From Aptenodytes patagonicus (Eukaryota; Chordata; Aves; Sphenisciformes; Spheniscidae): 64,000 nt of DNA. Positions 1 to 12,040 of the stretch are shown here, piece after piece (positions within the stretch are counted from its first letter, which is position 1; every line of letters begins with the position of its first letter). The stretch is from contig NC_134951.1 of NCBI RefSeq assembly GCF_965638725.1, forward strand, positions 31,193,746 to 31,257,745, read 5' to 3'. A program made the translations under genes and the position numbers. The notes beneath the pieces are model-generated. The model searched no databases. It worked only from the letters and a program-made list of their open reading frames with translations, and was not told the DNA's origin.

Positions 1-2658
1 GACACGGTCTTCAGGGCTATATCTAAACGGACAATTGCAAGAGATCTTCCAGCCACTGCTGTGATGTGTGGCCACATCCTGTGTTATCCTTTACTGGGAT
101 GTATATTGATGTACACTAGCTTCCTCTCATCCTGCTTCATCTCAGTTTCTGTGGGATGGCAACCTGGGCGACCTCTGCCAGAAAGGGACCAAAGCATGTT
201 TTAACCTTTTCCCATTCTGGATGATCAGGGAACAAGGACTCTTGTCCTGTTAATTCTTGTAAACACAGACATATATATGAGAGTCATGACTTATATTCAC
301 TTACCTTTTAATGGGGAAAATGTAATCTATTCTGACAGTAAGCACAAAAATCACTCCTCATCACACCTCTGACAACATCACTACGTTAGTAACACTTCGT
401 AAGACTACAGCCGGTATTCGTTCAGTGCTGTGTCTGGAGACCCAGAGCTACCCCTCAACGATGGAACAGCGTAAAAGGCAAGAGTCTGTACCATAAAGGG
501 TGAGTATGCCAAAGCCCGTCTTTCCTGACAGTCGTCCCTTGCAGTAGACTCATCTGAAGATCTGATTGTGTATCTTCAGTTTGCTGTGCAGAAGGAAACA
601 ACTAAGTAGACCATCCATGAAGATGAAATTAAGGGCTGAACTGTTGGGTTAAATTCTGTTATCTCCATGGCGTAAGTACAGAGCAGCTCTACTCAAGTAG
701 GTGGATTTAAACTGATGTAAAATGAAGATAAGTAAAACAAGGGGCAAGCCTCCAAACACTAAGGAGTCTTCCCACTGTTGGGTAGTATTATGTAAAATGA
801 AGGCATTCAGGAGAGGATTTTGAAACAAAAGGGTCTGAAAAAATAGTACCCTTACACAGATCAGAGAGGATTTTCACAGTATAAGGTCTGATAAGCAAAA
901 AGCTGAGACCATAGCCTACTATGTCAGGAATCATGTTTAAAGCATCAGATGAGATAGAATAAATCTTCTTAAAGTTAATATTTGTTTTCATTGTTATTAT
1001 TTACTCAGTAAAACGATCCATTGATTTTGAACAAGCAGAAGGGTGGGGGTTTTATCTTTAAAAATGTAAACTCTTTCAAGGCAATGGCCTAGAGTTTAAA
1101 TGGGCTAAAAAAAATCAAGGAACTGAGTGCTGTGGTTATTTAGGGTCACTGCACTAAAATAAATAAGATTCCGTATATCTCACTGGAGGTGAGATTTATT
1201 TTCTGTAAGAATCTTACTTTTTTTTCCTGAAGACTCCACACTGAAATTCTTAATCATAGTCTCTGTTCAAACTGGTTTTAGAATTAAATACACAGAGTTG
1301 GTGTCTACACTATAACAGGTGAAGAAAACTTTAAAAAAAAGAAAACAAACAGCATTTTTGTCAGACAGAACTATAAGATATCTCTGCCTGCATGCTGTAG
1401 AGAGGAATGGCTAGGCAGTAATTCATCCAAAATCCTGAACAAAGATAAAAAATGTAGTCAGTTATTATGCATTCAGTTGGCAGAACAGCTCTTAAAAGAA
1501 GAAACGACAAGTGAGTATGATGAAAAGAGGATATTTAAAAACCTCTTAATTTTACATAACTTTTAACAGTATAATTAATTATAATTATGATAATTAATAG
1601 CTCTGATTTTGATTGGTGTAAGACAATACATAAATATTAAAAAGTTATATTCTTGCATGGGGAAAAAAATGCATGCTTAAGACACAGTGATCCACAGACA
1701 GAAGACTAAGAAAATCTATTTTTATTTTTCTTCTTTCCAAGACCAGGATCCAGCAAAACAGAAGGAAATCAATGAGAATAAAAACAGTCTTGAAATTCTT
1801 TTCTTTCTTAGTAGGTGGCAATTACATTTTATGATTGTTTTAGGCTTGGTACTATGCTGCTTAATCATCCATTTCTTCATGTTCCCATCTCCACTTGTAA
1901 CATTGCTGCAGGAAAAAATATTTTTATGGTTCTCTTCCAAACAGGCTCACTTGAATAATTTGGCCTTACTAAAAAAAAGCTATTTAGATATTAGTAGTAC
2001 TTTAAGTTTTGCAAGTCAGCAAGAGACACTGCAAAGTTAAACCTCAGATTAAATTCTTCTATTACCCAAGAATCTTTAAAATAAAAGCCTCTTCTCTTTT
2101 CAAGACTCTTGGAGGTACACTTGTAGCCACCAGATAAACTAAGCTGGATACAAATGTGAATGCCATTACATGTGTGAGTCTTCTCTCTTAATCTCTGAAA
2201 TTATGCCAGTAAAAACAACAAAATACCAAACTGTATTGTCATTCCATTAGATCTCACACCTAAGAAATAAACCTCATGGGAGCCTTTGGGAAACATTTTG
2301 TTGCTGCAGAAATTGTACTCTATATTCTGAAATTTGCTGGACAGGCATATTCATGTGGTGGCAGGTTGCACAGAACTGCTGGAATAGTCATGTACTGAAT
2401 GAGACAAAATTAAGATGGTGACAACGTTTGACTGTCAACTTGGATGTGTGCTGTTTGGAGTTTCTTGGTCAAATTTAAATTTGATTATCTATCTAAATAT
2501 TTCTTGTCCTTAAAATAAGATATGATGTGACAAGAGCAAGCTATATGGACTTTATTTCTATTTATTTTGTTCTGAGTTTATGGGCACTTATCCTGTATGT
2601 GGCTCTGTAAGAAGAATCTGTCTAACCTCATTTTTAAAAGGAATTATGTGTATGATGT
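1..2658. other. Intergenic, AT-rich
   Basis: No supported gene. A 117-codon open frame at 1687-2040 begins with GTG and has one hydrophobic stretch, but has no recognisable similarity. Confidence 0.6.
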
Positions 2659-3075
2659 ATGGGGAAACTATATTGTGTTGGATCCAGCAGCCCGAGAGAG
2701 GTGAGGCTGCCACAGCTCCATGCCACAGGTCCAACCACTAGCAAGGCTGATCACGTATACCCAGTAGGCACACGGACACAGAGCACACATATACACCCCA
2801 TATGGACTCCTGGGACAGCCCTGAGAGGGGTCCAGACAGGTGTCCCTTCTTCTGATTCCTTAATTTGGGTTCCCACCTGCCTTTGGGCTCTATGCTCCTC
2901 TGGGATTGTGGAGATGGACCTGTGGTGGGCTGATGGCTCCTAGGATGGGCCTGGAAGGACCCAGCACAGGGTATTATTTGGGCTTTCCTTCATGTGCCAT
3001 TGCCTTTCTGTGCTCCTTTGTATGCAGATGAGCTTTTATCACATGACATACAGGTGCCTTTGTTCACAGAAACTA
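2659..3075. other. GC-richer block, possibly an old mobile-element or LTR fragment
   Basis: A sharply bounded GC-richer patch in AT-rich DNA, with a 94-codon open frame on the plus strand that I do not recognise. A TGTGTTGG start and a TTCACA end could be LTR termini, but no target duplication or promoter motif was found. Confidence 0.25.
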
Positions 3076-4879
3076 ATTTGTGGCTGGTAGTTGATCAGCC
3101 TCAGGAAGTGCCACACTGAAGATGTGTGGAAGCACAGAAAGTCTTAGAAGGATTTGCCTTTGGGATTATCTTTGTTCCCAGAAGTTTTTAGATACAGGTT
3201 AAATAAACCTCTGCCATGAGTCTGCCAGCACAGTCCCCAGCCCCAGTCCTGGGACAAACAAACCAACGTTTCAAGACCTCTTTCAAAGTAGTTTCCACAA
3301 CTTCTCGATTTTATGAAGCAACAAGTTTCCAGCTCACACAGTGCACCCAGAGAGCTACAGCACCCTCTGCTATCACAGAAGAACAATAGTTGACCTGTGT
3401 CTTTTCACAAGATTTGTGGCTTCAAACAGCAGGTAAAACGGGCAGATATTGCATGATGATTCAACAGGTTTCAACAAAACTAATCTGGTTTTGCTTTGCA
3501 CACTGCCATTTTTGAAGATGCACAAGGTGGTACATAAATGGACAGTATATCTTGTATAACCAGTATGAGCTGCACAGTTTGTTCTGACAGGATCGATGGA
3601 AATACCTGTTCCCCTGCTATCAGGAGAAGCAGATGGTGGCAACATCCATTTCTGTTCATTACAGCAGCAAGGTGGGTAGCGCAGACTTTCCAAATATATA
3701 CTTCCTTCTGGGCAAGTAAACCAGATCCACAAAACCAATCACTGATACTTTGTGGCATCTCAAGGCTTAATGAAAATTATGCAAGATGACATTGGCATTT
3801 CCCTGGTCATTCCACACAGCTGCTTCTGAAACCAGCACTGAGCATTTGGTTTGAGTGGTACAACAAGAATAATTACAGTACAAAGATGTTACTGGCATCC
3901 AAAATGCTTGGCATAATGAAGGCTACACGTAGGCTCCAAGAAATGGCCTGTACGGACTCTAGATTGTAAAATACATCAATCCATTTTCCTCCTACGTAAG
4001 AAAGAAATAAACTAAACAATGCACAGATCAGTTGATACTGCAGGTGACTTTGGCTGGGCCCTGATCCAAATTACAAGCTACACTGTCATTCCTGGAGTCA
4101 AGCGCAGAGGCAAGGGGATGAAAGCAGCATTTCAGCTGTAAGGCAACACCCATGGGACAGAGCAGGAAGCTTTGGGCTTCTCAGATCCAGCAGGATTCAG
4201 CTGAAGCAGCAGCTGAGCAGATGGCTAACTGCTATCTGCAGGATGCCATTGTAGTGCCTGCCTTTATTGGCTCTTCGTTGAGTTAGTATAGATCACACAC
4301 CAGTCCTATAGCATGCAGTGCCTCTTTCAGGGCTTAGAGTCAAACCCTTATTAAAATTATAGATTAATTTGTCATTTACACTTAAGGGAAATCCAGAGAA
4401 GCCGAGTAACCATTGGTCTCTATGTGGCTTCTATAACTAGTATTTGATGTTTCAGTGCAATGACATCATTTGACACTGTTGGTGATGTGTACTTCAAGGT
4501 CAAAAACATGGTCTGAGTGGGGAAGCTCTGTCAATGTACTGAACTTCCCAAAGCTTTGTAAGCCATCTCTAAAATAAATTCCACTTGGAAACTGCCTCTA
4601 GATGCATCCTTCCCATTCACTTCTTTATTGGTTGGTTGCGTGCCAGGTATTCAGTTGGATGAAGGATGAACCCTTTTGCCTGAAGCAGCCATATGATCTC
4701 TCTCTGTTTTCTTTTGCTTTCTCATTATCAGCGTCAGCTTTTCTTTCTCATTCTGCTTGTTTTATTGATGCCTGTTCATCTGCAGGAATTTTCCCTTTCC
4801 TCTTCCACCCCTCAGCACACCAGACTTAGAGTGCAAACACTTCTGTAAACATATATCCTTAAGAGTACTCCCCTAAGTT
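3076..4879. other. Intergenic
   Basis: Overlapping short open frames on both strands around 3373-3789 mark a locally GC-richer patch. None has a recognisable product. Nothing else seen. Confidence 0.6.
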
Positions 4880-4950
4880 TTCAATGAAAATATTATGGAA
4901 TATATATTGGAATATATATGGAATATATATGGAATATATATGAAAATATA
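4880..4950. repeat. AT-rich tandem repeat, unit GGAATATATAT
   Basis: About four near-identical 11-12-bp units (TGGAATATATAT) sit immediately before the 5' end of the CR1 at 4950. The sequence shows the direct abutment of repeat and CR1. Confidence 0.8.
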
Positions 4951-6652
4951 TTCTTTGCCTCAGTCTTTAACAGGCAGTCCAGTTATCCTCAGGGTACTTG
5001 GCCCCCCGAGCTGGAAGACAGGGACGGCGAGCAGGATGAACCCCCCATAATCCAAGAGGAAGCAGTTAACAACCTGCTACGCCACCTGGATGCTCACAAG
5101 TCTATGGGGCCGGACGGGATCCACCCGAGAGTGCTGAGGGAGCTGGCGGAGGAGCTCGCCAAGCCACTCTCCATCATTTATCAGCAGTCCTGGTTAACGG
5201 GGGAGGTCCCGGATGACTGGAGGCTTGCCAATGTGACGCCCATCTACAAGAAGGGCTGGAAGGAGGATCCGGGGAACTACAGGCCTGTCAGCCTGAACTC
5301 GGTGCAGGGGAAGATGATGGAGCGGTTCATCTTGAGGGTGCTCACAAGGCATGAGTGGGACAACCAGGGGATCCGGCCTAGCCAGCACGGGTTCATGAAG
5401 GGCAGGTCCTGCCTGACCAACCTAATCTCCTTCTATGACCAGGTGACCTGCCTAGTGGATGAGGGAAAGGCTGTGGATGTCCAGGCCTTACCTGGACTTC
5501 AGCAAGGCCTTTGACACCGTCTCCCACAGCATTCTCCTAGAGAAGCTGGCGGCTCACGGCTTAGACAGGTGTACTCTGTGCTGGGTCAAAAACTGGCTGG
5601 ACGGCCGGGCTCAGAGAGTTGTGGTGAATGGAGTTACATCCAGTTGGCGGCCGGTCACAAGCGGTGTTCCCCAGGGCTCAGTTTTGGGGCCGGTCTTGTT
5701 CAATATCTTTATTGATGATCTGGATGAGGGGATCGAGTGCACCCTCAGTCAGTTTGCAGACGACACCAAGTTGGGCGGGAGTGTTGATCTGCTTGAGGGT
5801 AGGAAGGCTCTGCAGAGGGACCTGGACAGGCTGGATCGATGGGCCCAGGCCAACTGTATCAGGTTCAACAAGGCCAAGTGCCAGGTCCTGCACTTCGGCC
5901 ACAACAACCCCATGCAGCGCTACAGGCTTGGGGAAGAGTGGCTGGAAAGCTGCCCAGCAGAGAAGGACCTGGGGGTGTTGGTCGACAGCTGGCTGAACAT
6001 GAGCCGGCAGTGTGCCCAGGCAGCCAAGAAGGCCAATGGCATCCTGGCCTGTATCAGAAAGAGTGTGGCCAGCAGGAGTAGGGAAGTGATCGTGCCCCTG
6101 TACTCGGCCCTGGTGAGGCCGCACCTCGAATACTGTGTTCAGTTTTGGGCCCCTCACTCCAAGAAGGACGTTGAGGTGCTGGAGCGTGTCCAGAGAAGGG
6201 CAACGAGGCTGGTGAGGGGTCTGGAGAACAAGTCTTCTGAGGAGCGGCTGAGGGAACTGGGGTTGTTGAGCTTGGAGAAGAGGAGGCTGAGGGGAGACCT
6301 CATCGCTCTCTACAACTACCTGAAAGGAGGTTGTAGCGAGGTGGGTGTCGGTCTCTTCTCCCAAGTAACTAGCGATAGGACAAGAGGAAATGGCCTCAAG
6401 TTGTGCCAGGGGAGGTTTAGATTGGATGTGAGGAAAAATGTCTTTCCTGAAAGAGTAGTTAAACATTGGAAGAGGCTGCCCAGGGAAGTGGTGGAGTCCC
6501 CATCCCTGGAGGTATTTAAAAGACGAGTAGATGAGGCACTTAGGGACATGGTTTAGTGGACATGGTGGTGTTGGGTCGATGGTTGGACTCGATGATCTTA
6601 GAGGTCTTTTCCAACCTCAATGATTCTATGATTCTATGATTCTATGAAAAGA
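4950..6652 (+). mobile_element. CR1 LINE, 5'-truncated (3' 1.7 kb)
   Basis: This is the 3' part of a CR1 non-LTR retrotransposon, truncated within ORF2 and ending in ATTCTATGATTCTATG-type units, the CR1 3' hallmark. It is strongly similar to the CR1 at 52,450-56,255. It contains the reverse-transcriptase domain, the C-terminal region and a 3' UTR with the TTGGACTCGATGATCTTAGA segment. CR1 is the dominant avian LINE and normally inserts as 5'-truncated copies. This copy abuts a GGAATATATAT repeat. Confidence 0.95.
4951..6556 (+). pseudogene. CR1 ORF2 fragment (reverse transcriptase), frameshifted
   Basis: The N-terminal part of the fragment lies in one frame to 5514 and the rest in another from about 5459 to the stop at 6556. 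The break is near 5478-5492, where the sequence reads GTCCAGGCCTTAC and the other CR1 copy reads GTGGTCTAC, a net gain of four bases. After the break the RT motifs are intact: [12 protein letters not shown] (motif A), [14 protein letters not shown] (motif B) and FADD (motif C, 5753-5764). The C-terminal domain runs to [11 protein letters not shown]. The element lacks ORF1 and the endonuclease, so it cannot move by itself. Confidence 0.92.
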
Positions 6653-7188
6653 AAATGTTAGTGACTATGATCTGAAGCTACTCATCAAAACAACAGTTTT
6701 GAACTGATGTTTTCACAGAGTTTCTTGCAAATGCTGTTTTGCCAGTGTCTAGTGAAGCCTTCACTGAATGGCAAAGTATCCCCAAAAGAGAACTGAAAGT
6801 TACTTTTAACTTTGTACTTAATGAATGCATATGCTGCTAAAGCAACCTACAGAGCCCCAGGATTAGTTCATCCTCACTGTCAAGTGAGGTCAGCAGGTCA
6901 GCAGTGATGGATCAATGTGCAGAATGCCTATGCTAAAGAGACCATCTCACTATCCTTGGATGTTTAAAATTCTTTTGTTAATATGTCCCTGTGTGTTGCA
7001 AAGCTATCATGTTTCCAAGCAATATTGTGAGCATCCCAAAGGAAGCACAAATTTGAATCGGCGAAAGGTGGCCACATTCCATGTACATCCTCAAAGTCAA
7101 AGTGATTTGCCATTTTCCTTAACTTTACCTGTCAATGACAGATGCACCCATATCACTACAGCAATAATAATAATAGCCCAAATAAAGC
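6653..7188. other. Intergenic
   Basis: Nothing recognised between the CR1 tail and the minisatellite. Confidence 0.6.
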
Positions 7189-7492
7189 AAGGTGCTTAAT
7201 GGGCCTTGCTGTAACTTAGTGATTTATCATATAGTACATGGGAGCTTAAATGTGAACCCTATTGTGAATCTCCATGATTTAGCGTATAATACAGAGACGC
7301 TTAGCATGTAATTCTGTTGTAAATTTATATTGATTTGCTGTACAATATACAGAACCTTATGGTGTAGCTTCATTGTGAGACTCTTCTTACCCCCAGCATC
7401 ATACAGCTGTAACTGTAACTTCAGTGTGAAATGCTCTGATTTACTAGGGGGCACAGAAGATTTTACTGTGCAGCTCTGTTGTGACCCTCCAG
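7189..7492. repeat. Degenerate minisatellite, ~55-bp unit, about 5 copies
   Basis: Successive units begin TGATTT at 7220, 7275, 7331, about 7387 (start changed) and 7437, with lengths of 55, 56, 56, 50 and 56. Each keeps the order TGATTTA / ATA-TACAG / GCTTA-like / TGTGA-like / TTGTGAATCTCCA. A partial unit precedes them (7189-7219) and another may follow (7493 onward). The period is regular although the copies have diverged. Function unknown. Confidence 0.75.
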
Positions 7493-7906
7493 TGATGTGC
7501 TCACTGAGTCCTGCTGGAGCATAGGTTGGACTTTAACAACCCACTGATGCTGCCATGTGGCAAAGAATATCTGCAGCCAATGAAATATCTAAATACAAAA
7601 AGCAGCCTCCAGAACGCAGAATCTGTATTAAAACACATTTCCTTCTAATTCATCCACTAATAAGGTGTCATACAGAAAAGATAATTTTCTCCAAGATATC
7701 TAATGCCCAGGCATAGACAGTATACTATGTGTGCCTCATATCTCCCAGTTTTCAAAACCCTCCAACTTTTCCACCTTTTTCACAAAAATCCTAGTACTAC
7801 TAACGCTACACATCATTATTCCCCCTCCAAAAACTCCAAGTTTTTTAGCTAATGCACTCTTTCACATGTGGTTGTCTTGGGCCAGGGGCACAAGTATTCA
7901 AATAAC
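7493..7906. other. Intergenic
   Basis: Nothing recognised beyond a possible partial minisatellite unit at its start. Confidence 0.55.
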
Positions 7907-8454
7907 TGTTTGTGGGGTTGACTGTGGCCAGCAACCAAGCACCCACCCAGTAGCTTGCTCACTCACCCCCCCCATCATGATGGGGGAGACAACTGGAAGA
8001 GTAAACACGAGAAAAACTCATGGGTCAGTTTAGTAAAGACAGTTTAACAAGTGAAGGAAGGTGGGAAAAAAACCCCAAAGTATTGTAAAGGCAATCACTC
8101 ATTGCCTTCCACAAGCAGATTAATGCCCAGCCAGTCTCCAAGCGATGGCTTCTTTGGAAAGTCTACCTCTCAGATTTATTGCTGAGCACAACATCATATT
8201 GTACGTGACATCCCTTTGGCCAATTCAGGTCAGCTGTCCCAGCTCTGTCCCCTCTCAACTTCTTGTCCACCCCAGCCTACTCACTGGCGGGACAGAGTGA
8301 GAAACAGAGAAAAACTTGATGCTGTGTAAGCACTGCTCAGCAGTAGCTAAAACACTGTTGTGTTATCAACACTGTTTTAGTCACAAATGCAAAACACAGC
8401 ACCATACCGGCTGCTATGAAGAAAGTTAACTCCATCCCAGCCAGACCCAATACA
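7907..8454 (-). mobile_element. Solo LTR of an endogenous retrovirus, old copy (LTR A)
   Basis: Diverged relative of the LTRs at 8640 and 15830, in inverted orientation. It opens TGTTTGTGGGGTTGACTGTGG...CAGCAACCAAGC and ends ATCCCAGCCAGACCCAATACA. The strand is assigned from the AATAAA/TATA-like motif in the reverse strand at 8173-8180, the counterpart of the promoter motif in the other copies. No clear target-site duplication remains. No internal retroviral coding sequence is attached. Confidence 0.78.
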
Positions 8455-8639
8455 CTTGTTGAATGATGTATAAGAAAGCAGGTTTCAATAAGGTTGTCCT
8501 TAGCCTTGACTCTAAAGCCACTGCAACAGAACTTAAACAATGCAACATAGAAAAGAATATAATATTTTAGTTGCCCTTTGGAGATGTCTATCTCTTACCA
8601 CTGAGTGGTGTGGGGTCCTACGGGAGCTATGCTCTTAAC

Positions 8640-9229
8640 TGTGCTGGTTTTGGCTGGGATAGAGTTAATTCATAGTAGCTAGTATGGGGCTACATTTTGG
8701 ATTTGTGCTGAAAACAGTGTTGATAATACAGGGATGTTTTCATTGTTGCTGAGCAGTGCTTACACAGAGTCAAGGCCTTTTCTGCTCCTCACACCACGCC
8801 ACCAGCAAGTAGGCTGGGGGTGCACAAGAAGCTGGGAGGGGGCACAGCCAGGACAGCTGACCCCAACTGACCAAAGGCATATCCCATACCATATGACATC
8901 ATGCTCAGCATATAAAGCTGGAGGAAGAAGGCGGGGGGGGGACACGTTCAGAGTGATGGCATTTGTCTTCCCAAGTAACCGTTAGGCGTGATGGAGCCCT
9001 GCTTTCCTGGAGATGGCTGAACACCTGCCTGCCGATGGGAAGTAGTGAATGAATTCCTTGTTTTGCTTTGCTTGCATGTGTGGCTTTTGCTTTCCCTATT
9101 AACCTGTCTTAATTTCAACCCATGAGTTTTCTCACTTTTACTCTTCTGATTCTCTCCCCCACCCCACCAGGGGGGAGTGAGTGAGTGACTATGCGGTGCT
9201 CTGTTGCCAGCTGGGGTTAAACCACGACA
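8640..9229 (+). mobile_element. Solo LTR of an endogenous retrovirus (LTR B)
   Basis: A 590-bp TG...CA unit from TGTGCTGGTTTTGGCTGGG to GGGGTTAAACCACGACA, nearly identical over long stretches to 15830-16426. It contains TGACATCA (8894-8901) followed by TATAAA (8911-8916), a promoter-like pair that sets the strand. Flanking 5-mers (TTAAC / CTAAG) are only partly alike, so any target duplication is degenerate. No gag, pol or env lies next to it. The family is repeated widely in bird genomes by my recollection. Confidence 0.88.
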
Positions 9230-11844
9230 CTAAGTGAGGTGTACCGGTTAAGTGCCTAAAATTCGGTGGGATGGGTCTGTGCACAATAGCATTGAATTCA
9301 ACTTAATATTCTACAGAAAGACCATATAGAGTGTGTATTGAAGAGACACATAACATTGTCATATATTAACTGCGATCCTGTAAGTGGTAACAGGTTCCAT
9401 CTCAGGTATACTGTAGCTTTATAAGCCAAATGAAAAAAAAGCAGTGAAAAACTAAGGACATAACATTTACCAGGATGGAATATCATAGCCAGTGTGAGAT
9501 GGTAGAAAGCACTATTTGTGGATGTTGTTATGATGAGAGCTTAGTGTCAGCAAAGAAATCAAAAAGCACTCTTAAATTAAGGGTTGAATTGAACAATTGT
9601 TGTTGCATACCTTCAATCAAAGAAAATTGCTCAGTAGTTGCAAACTCATCAAAGTGGTTTCTCACCTTCAACCAATCATTCTTCATCCAGGAGCTGGTCT
9701 CCTGACCACTGCCTTTCTGGGTTTTTCTCAGTTGATGAATTAGAGCTTGCACAGAGGACTCTCACCTGCTCAACTCTCTTCACATCTCTCTCCCCCTGCT
9801 CAAGTCTAACATACACGTTTAGTGACATTGTTTGTAAATAGTTCCTCTCCTCTTTACTTCCTGTACTGCCATATCCTGGGACCACATTTGTCTGTTTTCC
9901 ACAGACGGTGTATAAAAATGCTTCAAAACAGCAGAGTTTCAGACCAGGTAAATTAATGCTTTGCAACAACCTTGCAGGATCAATTTTTGTTTGAAGCATT
10001 TAAAGAATTTTGAACACATTTGCGTTCTTTACTTTAAAAAAATCATGAAGATATTGCAACAAAAGTGTTGGAGGAAGGGGATTGTTAAGGCTTGCACACT
10101 GCAACTTTGTGAAGAGATTTAATATGTGAAAAACATGAGGTGGGGAAGCAGACTTGTAAAGCAAAGCCATATACATAAATGTAGTCAAAACCACTTAAAA
10201 ATGTCTATTCCATGTGCTGATCGATATCTAGACTGTGTAGCTAAATCCCGACAATTTACCCAAAAATTCTGGGTAGGGTTAGGTTTCTGCTCAGGAATAG
10301 AAAACTGGTTGGAATAGGTGTGTCTAGAGTGCATTTATGTACTACGAATTTATGATTTTCCTACAGCAGACAGGAAAAAATGAGTTGGAAAGGAAGGGAA
10401 TCAGTATAGGTAAAATGGCAGTCCTTAGAAGCAAGTACGCTTCCCAAAGCATTTCAATGAGATGGAAGTATGAAAAAACTTCCAGTTCCAGTTTTCAATT
10501 ACAAATGATGAATACTGTCGTTCAATGACTTGTATTTTTGTTGCAATGTTGTTAAAGAATACATAAAGATGATATACACACACACTCTCTCTCACACAAA
10601 TATAAGAAATCTAGTAAAAGGTGTATGCTTTTACTAGATTAAGATTTATATAATGTTATTAAGAATGAAAATAGTATTTTGAGTCCTATAGTGCAGCCTT
10701 TACTGAAAAGGCTATGCAAATTTAACAGTTAACTAAGCTTAACTAAACAAATAACAAAGATATGCATCAGCTTTCAGCTGTCATACTACCCTTTTTTAAA
10801 TTATTGTAAGCACATATATAAAATATATAGGTATATTTTAATGTGGCATTTTTCAGCACAGCATGAGGGCTTGAGATCCCAGAGGAAAGTTGCACAGTAC
10901 ACTGCTGCCCTCTGGCTGGAGCCTGAAAGAAGAAAGACTGAGTATTGGTTTGTGTACACGGTGTCGGTGGCTTGATGTGCTGGAGAAATGTTAGTTAATA
11001 AATCAAATTCTGTTTTCATATCTCACAAAACCTGAAGCCCTTAGAAGCATGGCATTTCCAAATTCAAAATAAGCTACTGTATGGAGTGTTCTGTAGATTT
11101 TGTGTTATTTTCTGATATTATATCACAAAATAGATCAAGACACGATGTGTAACAAGGGGTGTGGGATACCTTCATTGTTCATTGCACAAGAAAAAATTCA
11201 CCTGAGCAATGATAGCATAGTGTTCAATACATTTTCCCTGTGTTCCTAGCGTTTCATTACATGGTGTGTCTAACCATACCCGTGAACCAGTTTTTCTGAC
11301 TGCTTTGCTAGTACATATCTTTTGGTCTACCTTCTTCCCTGAATACACACATTATTAACAGGATTCCTCCAGTAAAAAATAATGTGATTTAGCTATTATT
11401 TTTATCTTCTAAAACAGATAAAGTATTTTCCTTTCCTATAAGCTCAGTTATCAGCACAGTCTAGCAGTCTGTTCCACAATCACACAGCGATATGAGACCC
11501 CAGCAAACAAGGAAAATGAGCCAGCTTATTATACCTATAAACATCATGCGTCTAAGGATGTACTATCTTGGTACATCATAAATTACACTTTGGTGTCCTT
11601 TATCAAAACTCTGCCAGTTTCCACAGACATCCACCTGGTACCAGTTGAAAGCATGTTGGTGACATGAAGATCACCAGTACTGGAGACTCCGCAGTTTTCC
11701 TAAATGTCAATTCTGTTGTTTCATTCTCCTTAACACGATGAAGTTTTCCAGATTGTCTTGTCTAAATCTTCCTTGATACAAGTCTGTTACTCTGTTCTAA
11801 CTGCAATGGACAGGAAGAAAAGACTATATTCTGTAACTTAGCAG
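9230..11844. other. Intergenic, AT-rich
   Basis: It holds a CA/CT microsatellite (10573-10597) and a perfect hairpin (10608-10640). No gene seen, and no retroviral interior linking the LTRs on either side. Confidence 0.6.
10608..10640. repeat. Perfect 13-bp inverted repeat, 7-nt loop
   Basis: Arms AATCTAGTAAAAG and CTTTTACTAGATT around loop GTGTATG. It lies just after a CA/CT microsatellite (10573-10597). Confidence 0.9.
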
Positions 11845-12040
11845 CACCTTTTACATGCTTCAAAACTGTTATTAACCCCTATACCTTATCTCCTCTTTCT
11901 AAGCTAAACACAGTCATCCAGTTCTTCCTAGTAAATAGGTCCTAGACTTATGATCATTTGCGCTGGTCCCGTCTGGATTTTCTCCAGATATTCTGCAAGT
12001 GTTTAAAGTGTGGCAACTTATTATCAAATCCTGAGATTAA
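11845..12040 (-). mobile_element. Ancient CR1-like fragment
   Basis: The run CTCCTCTTTCTAAGCTAAAC ... ATGATCATTTGCGCTGGTCC ... GGATTTTCTCCAG has the order of the reverse complement of the CR1 ORF2 C-terminal region seen at 45,300-45,430. It is far more diverged. The limits are approximate. Confidence 0.5.

Noticed and set aside
1687..2040. 117-codon open frame with a hydrophobic segment
   Set aside because: It begins with GTG, has no recognisable similarity and lies in AT-rich DNA. An acceptor-like pyrimidine tract inside it is not matched by a donor of clear phase.
3373..3789. Overlapping open frames on both strands (up to 121 codons)
   Set aside because: Frames on both strands of the same patch suggest composition rather than coding. 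No motif was recognised.
5678..6466. 262-codon minus-strand open frame
   Set aside because: Antisense shadow of CR1 ORF2. The same shadow appears at 55317-56105 in the other copy, so it reflects CR1 base composition.
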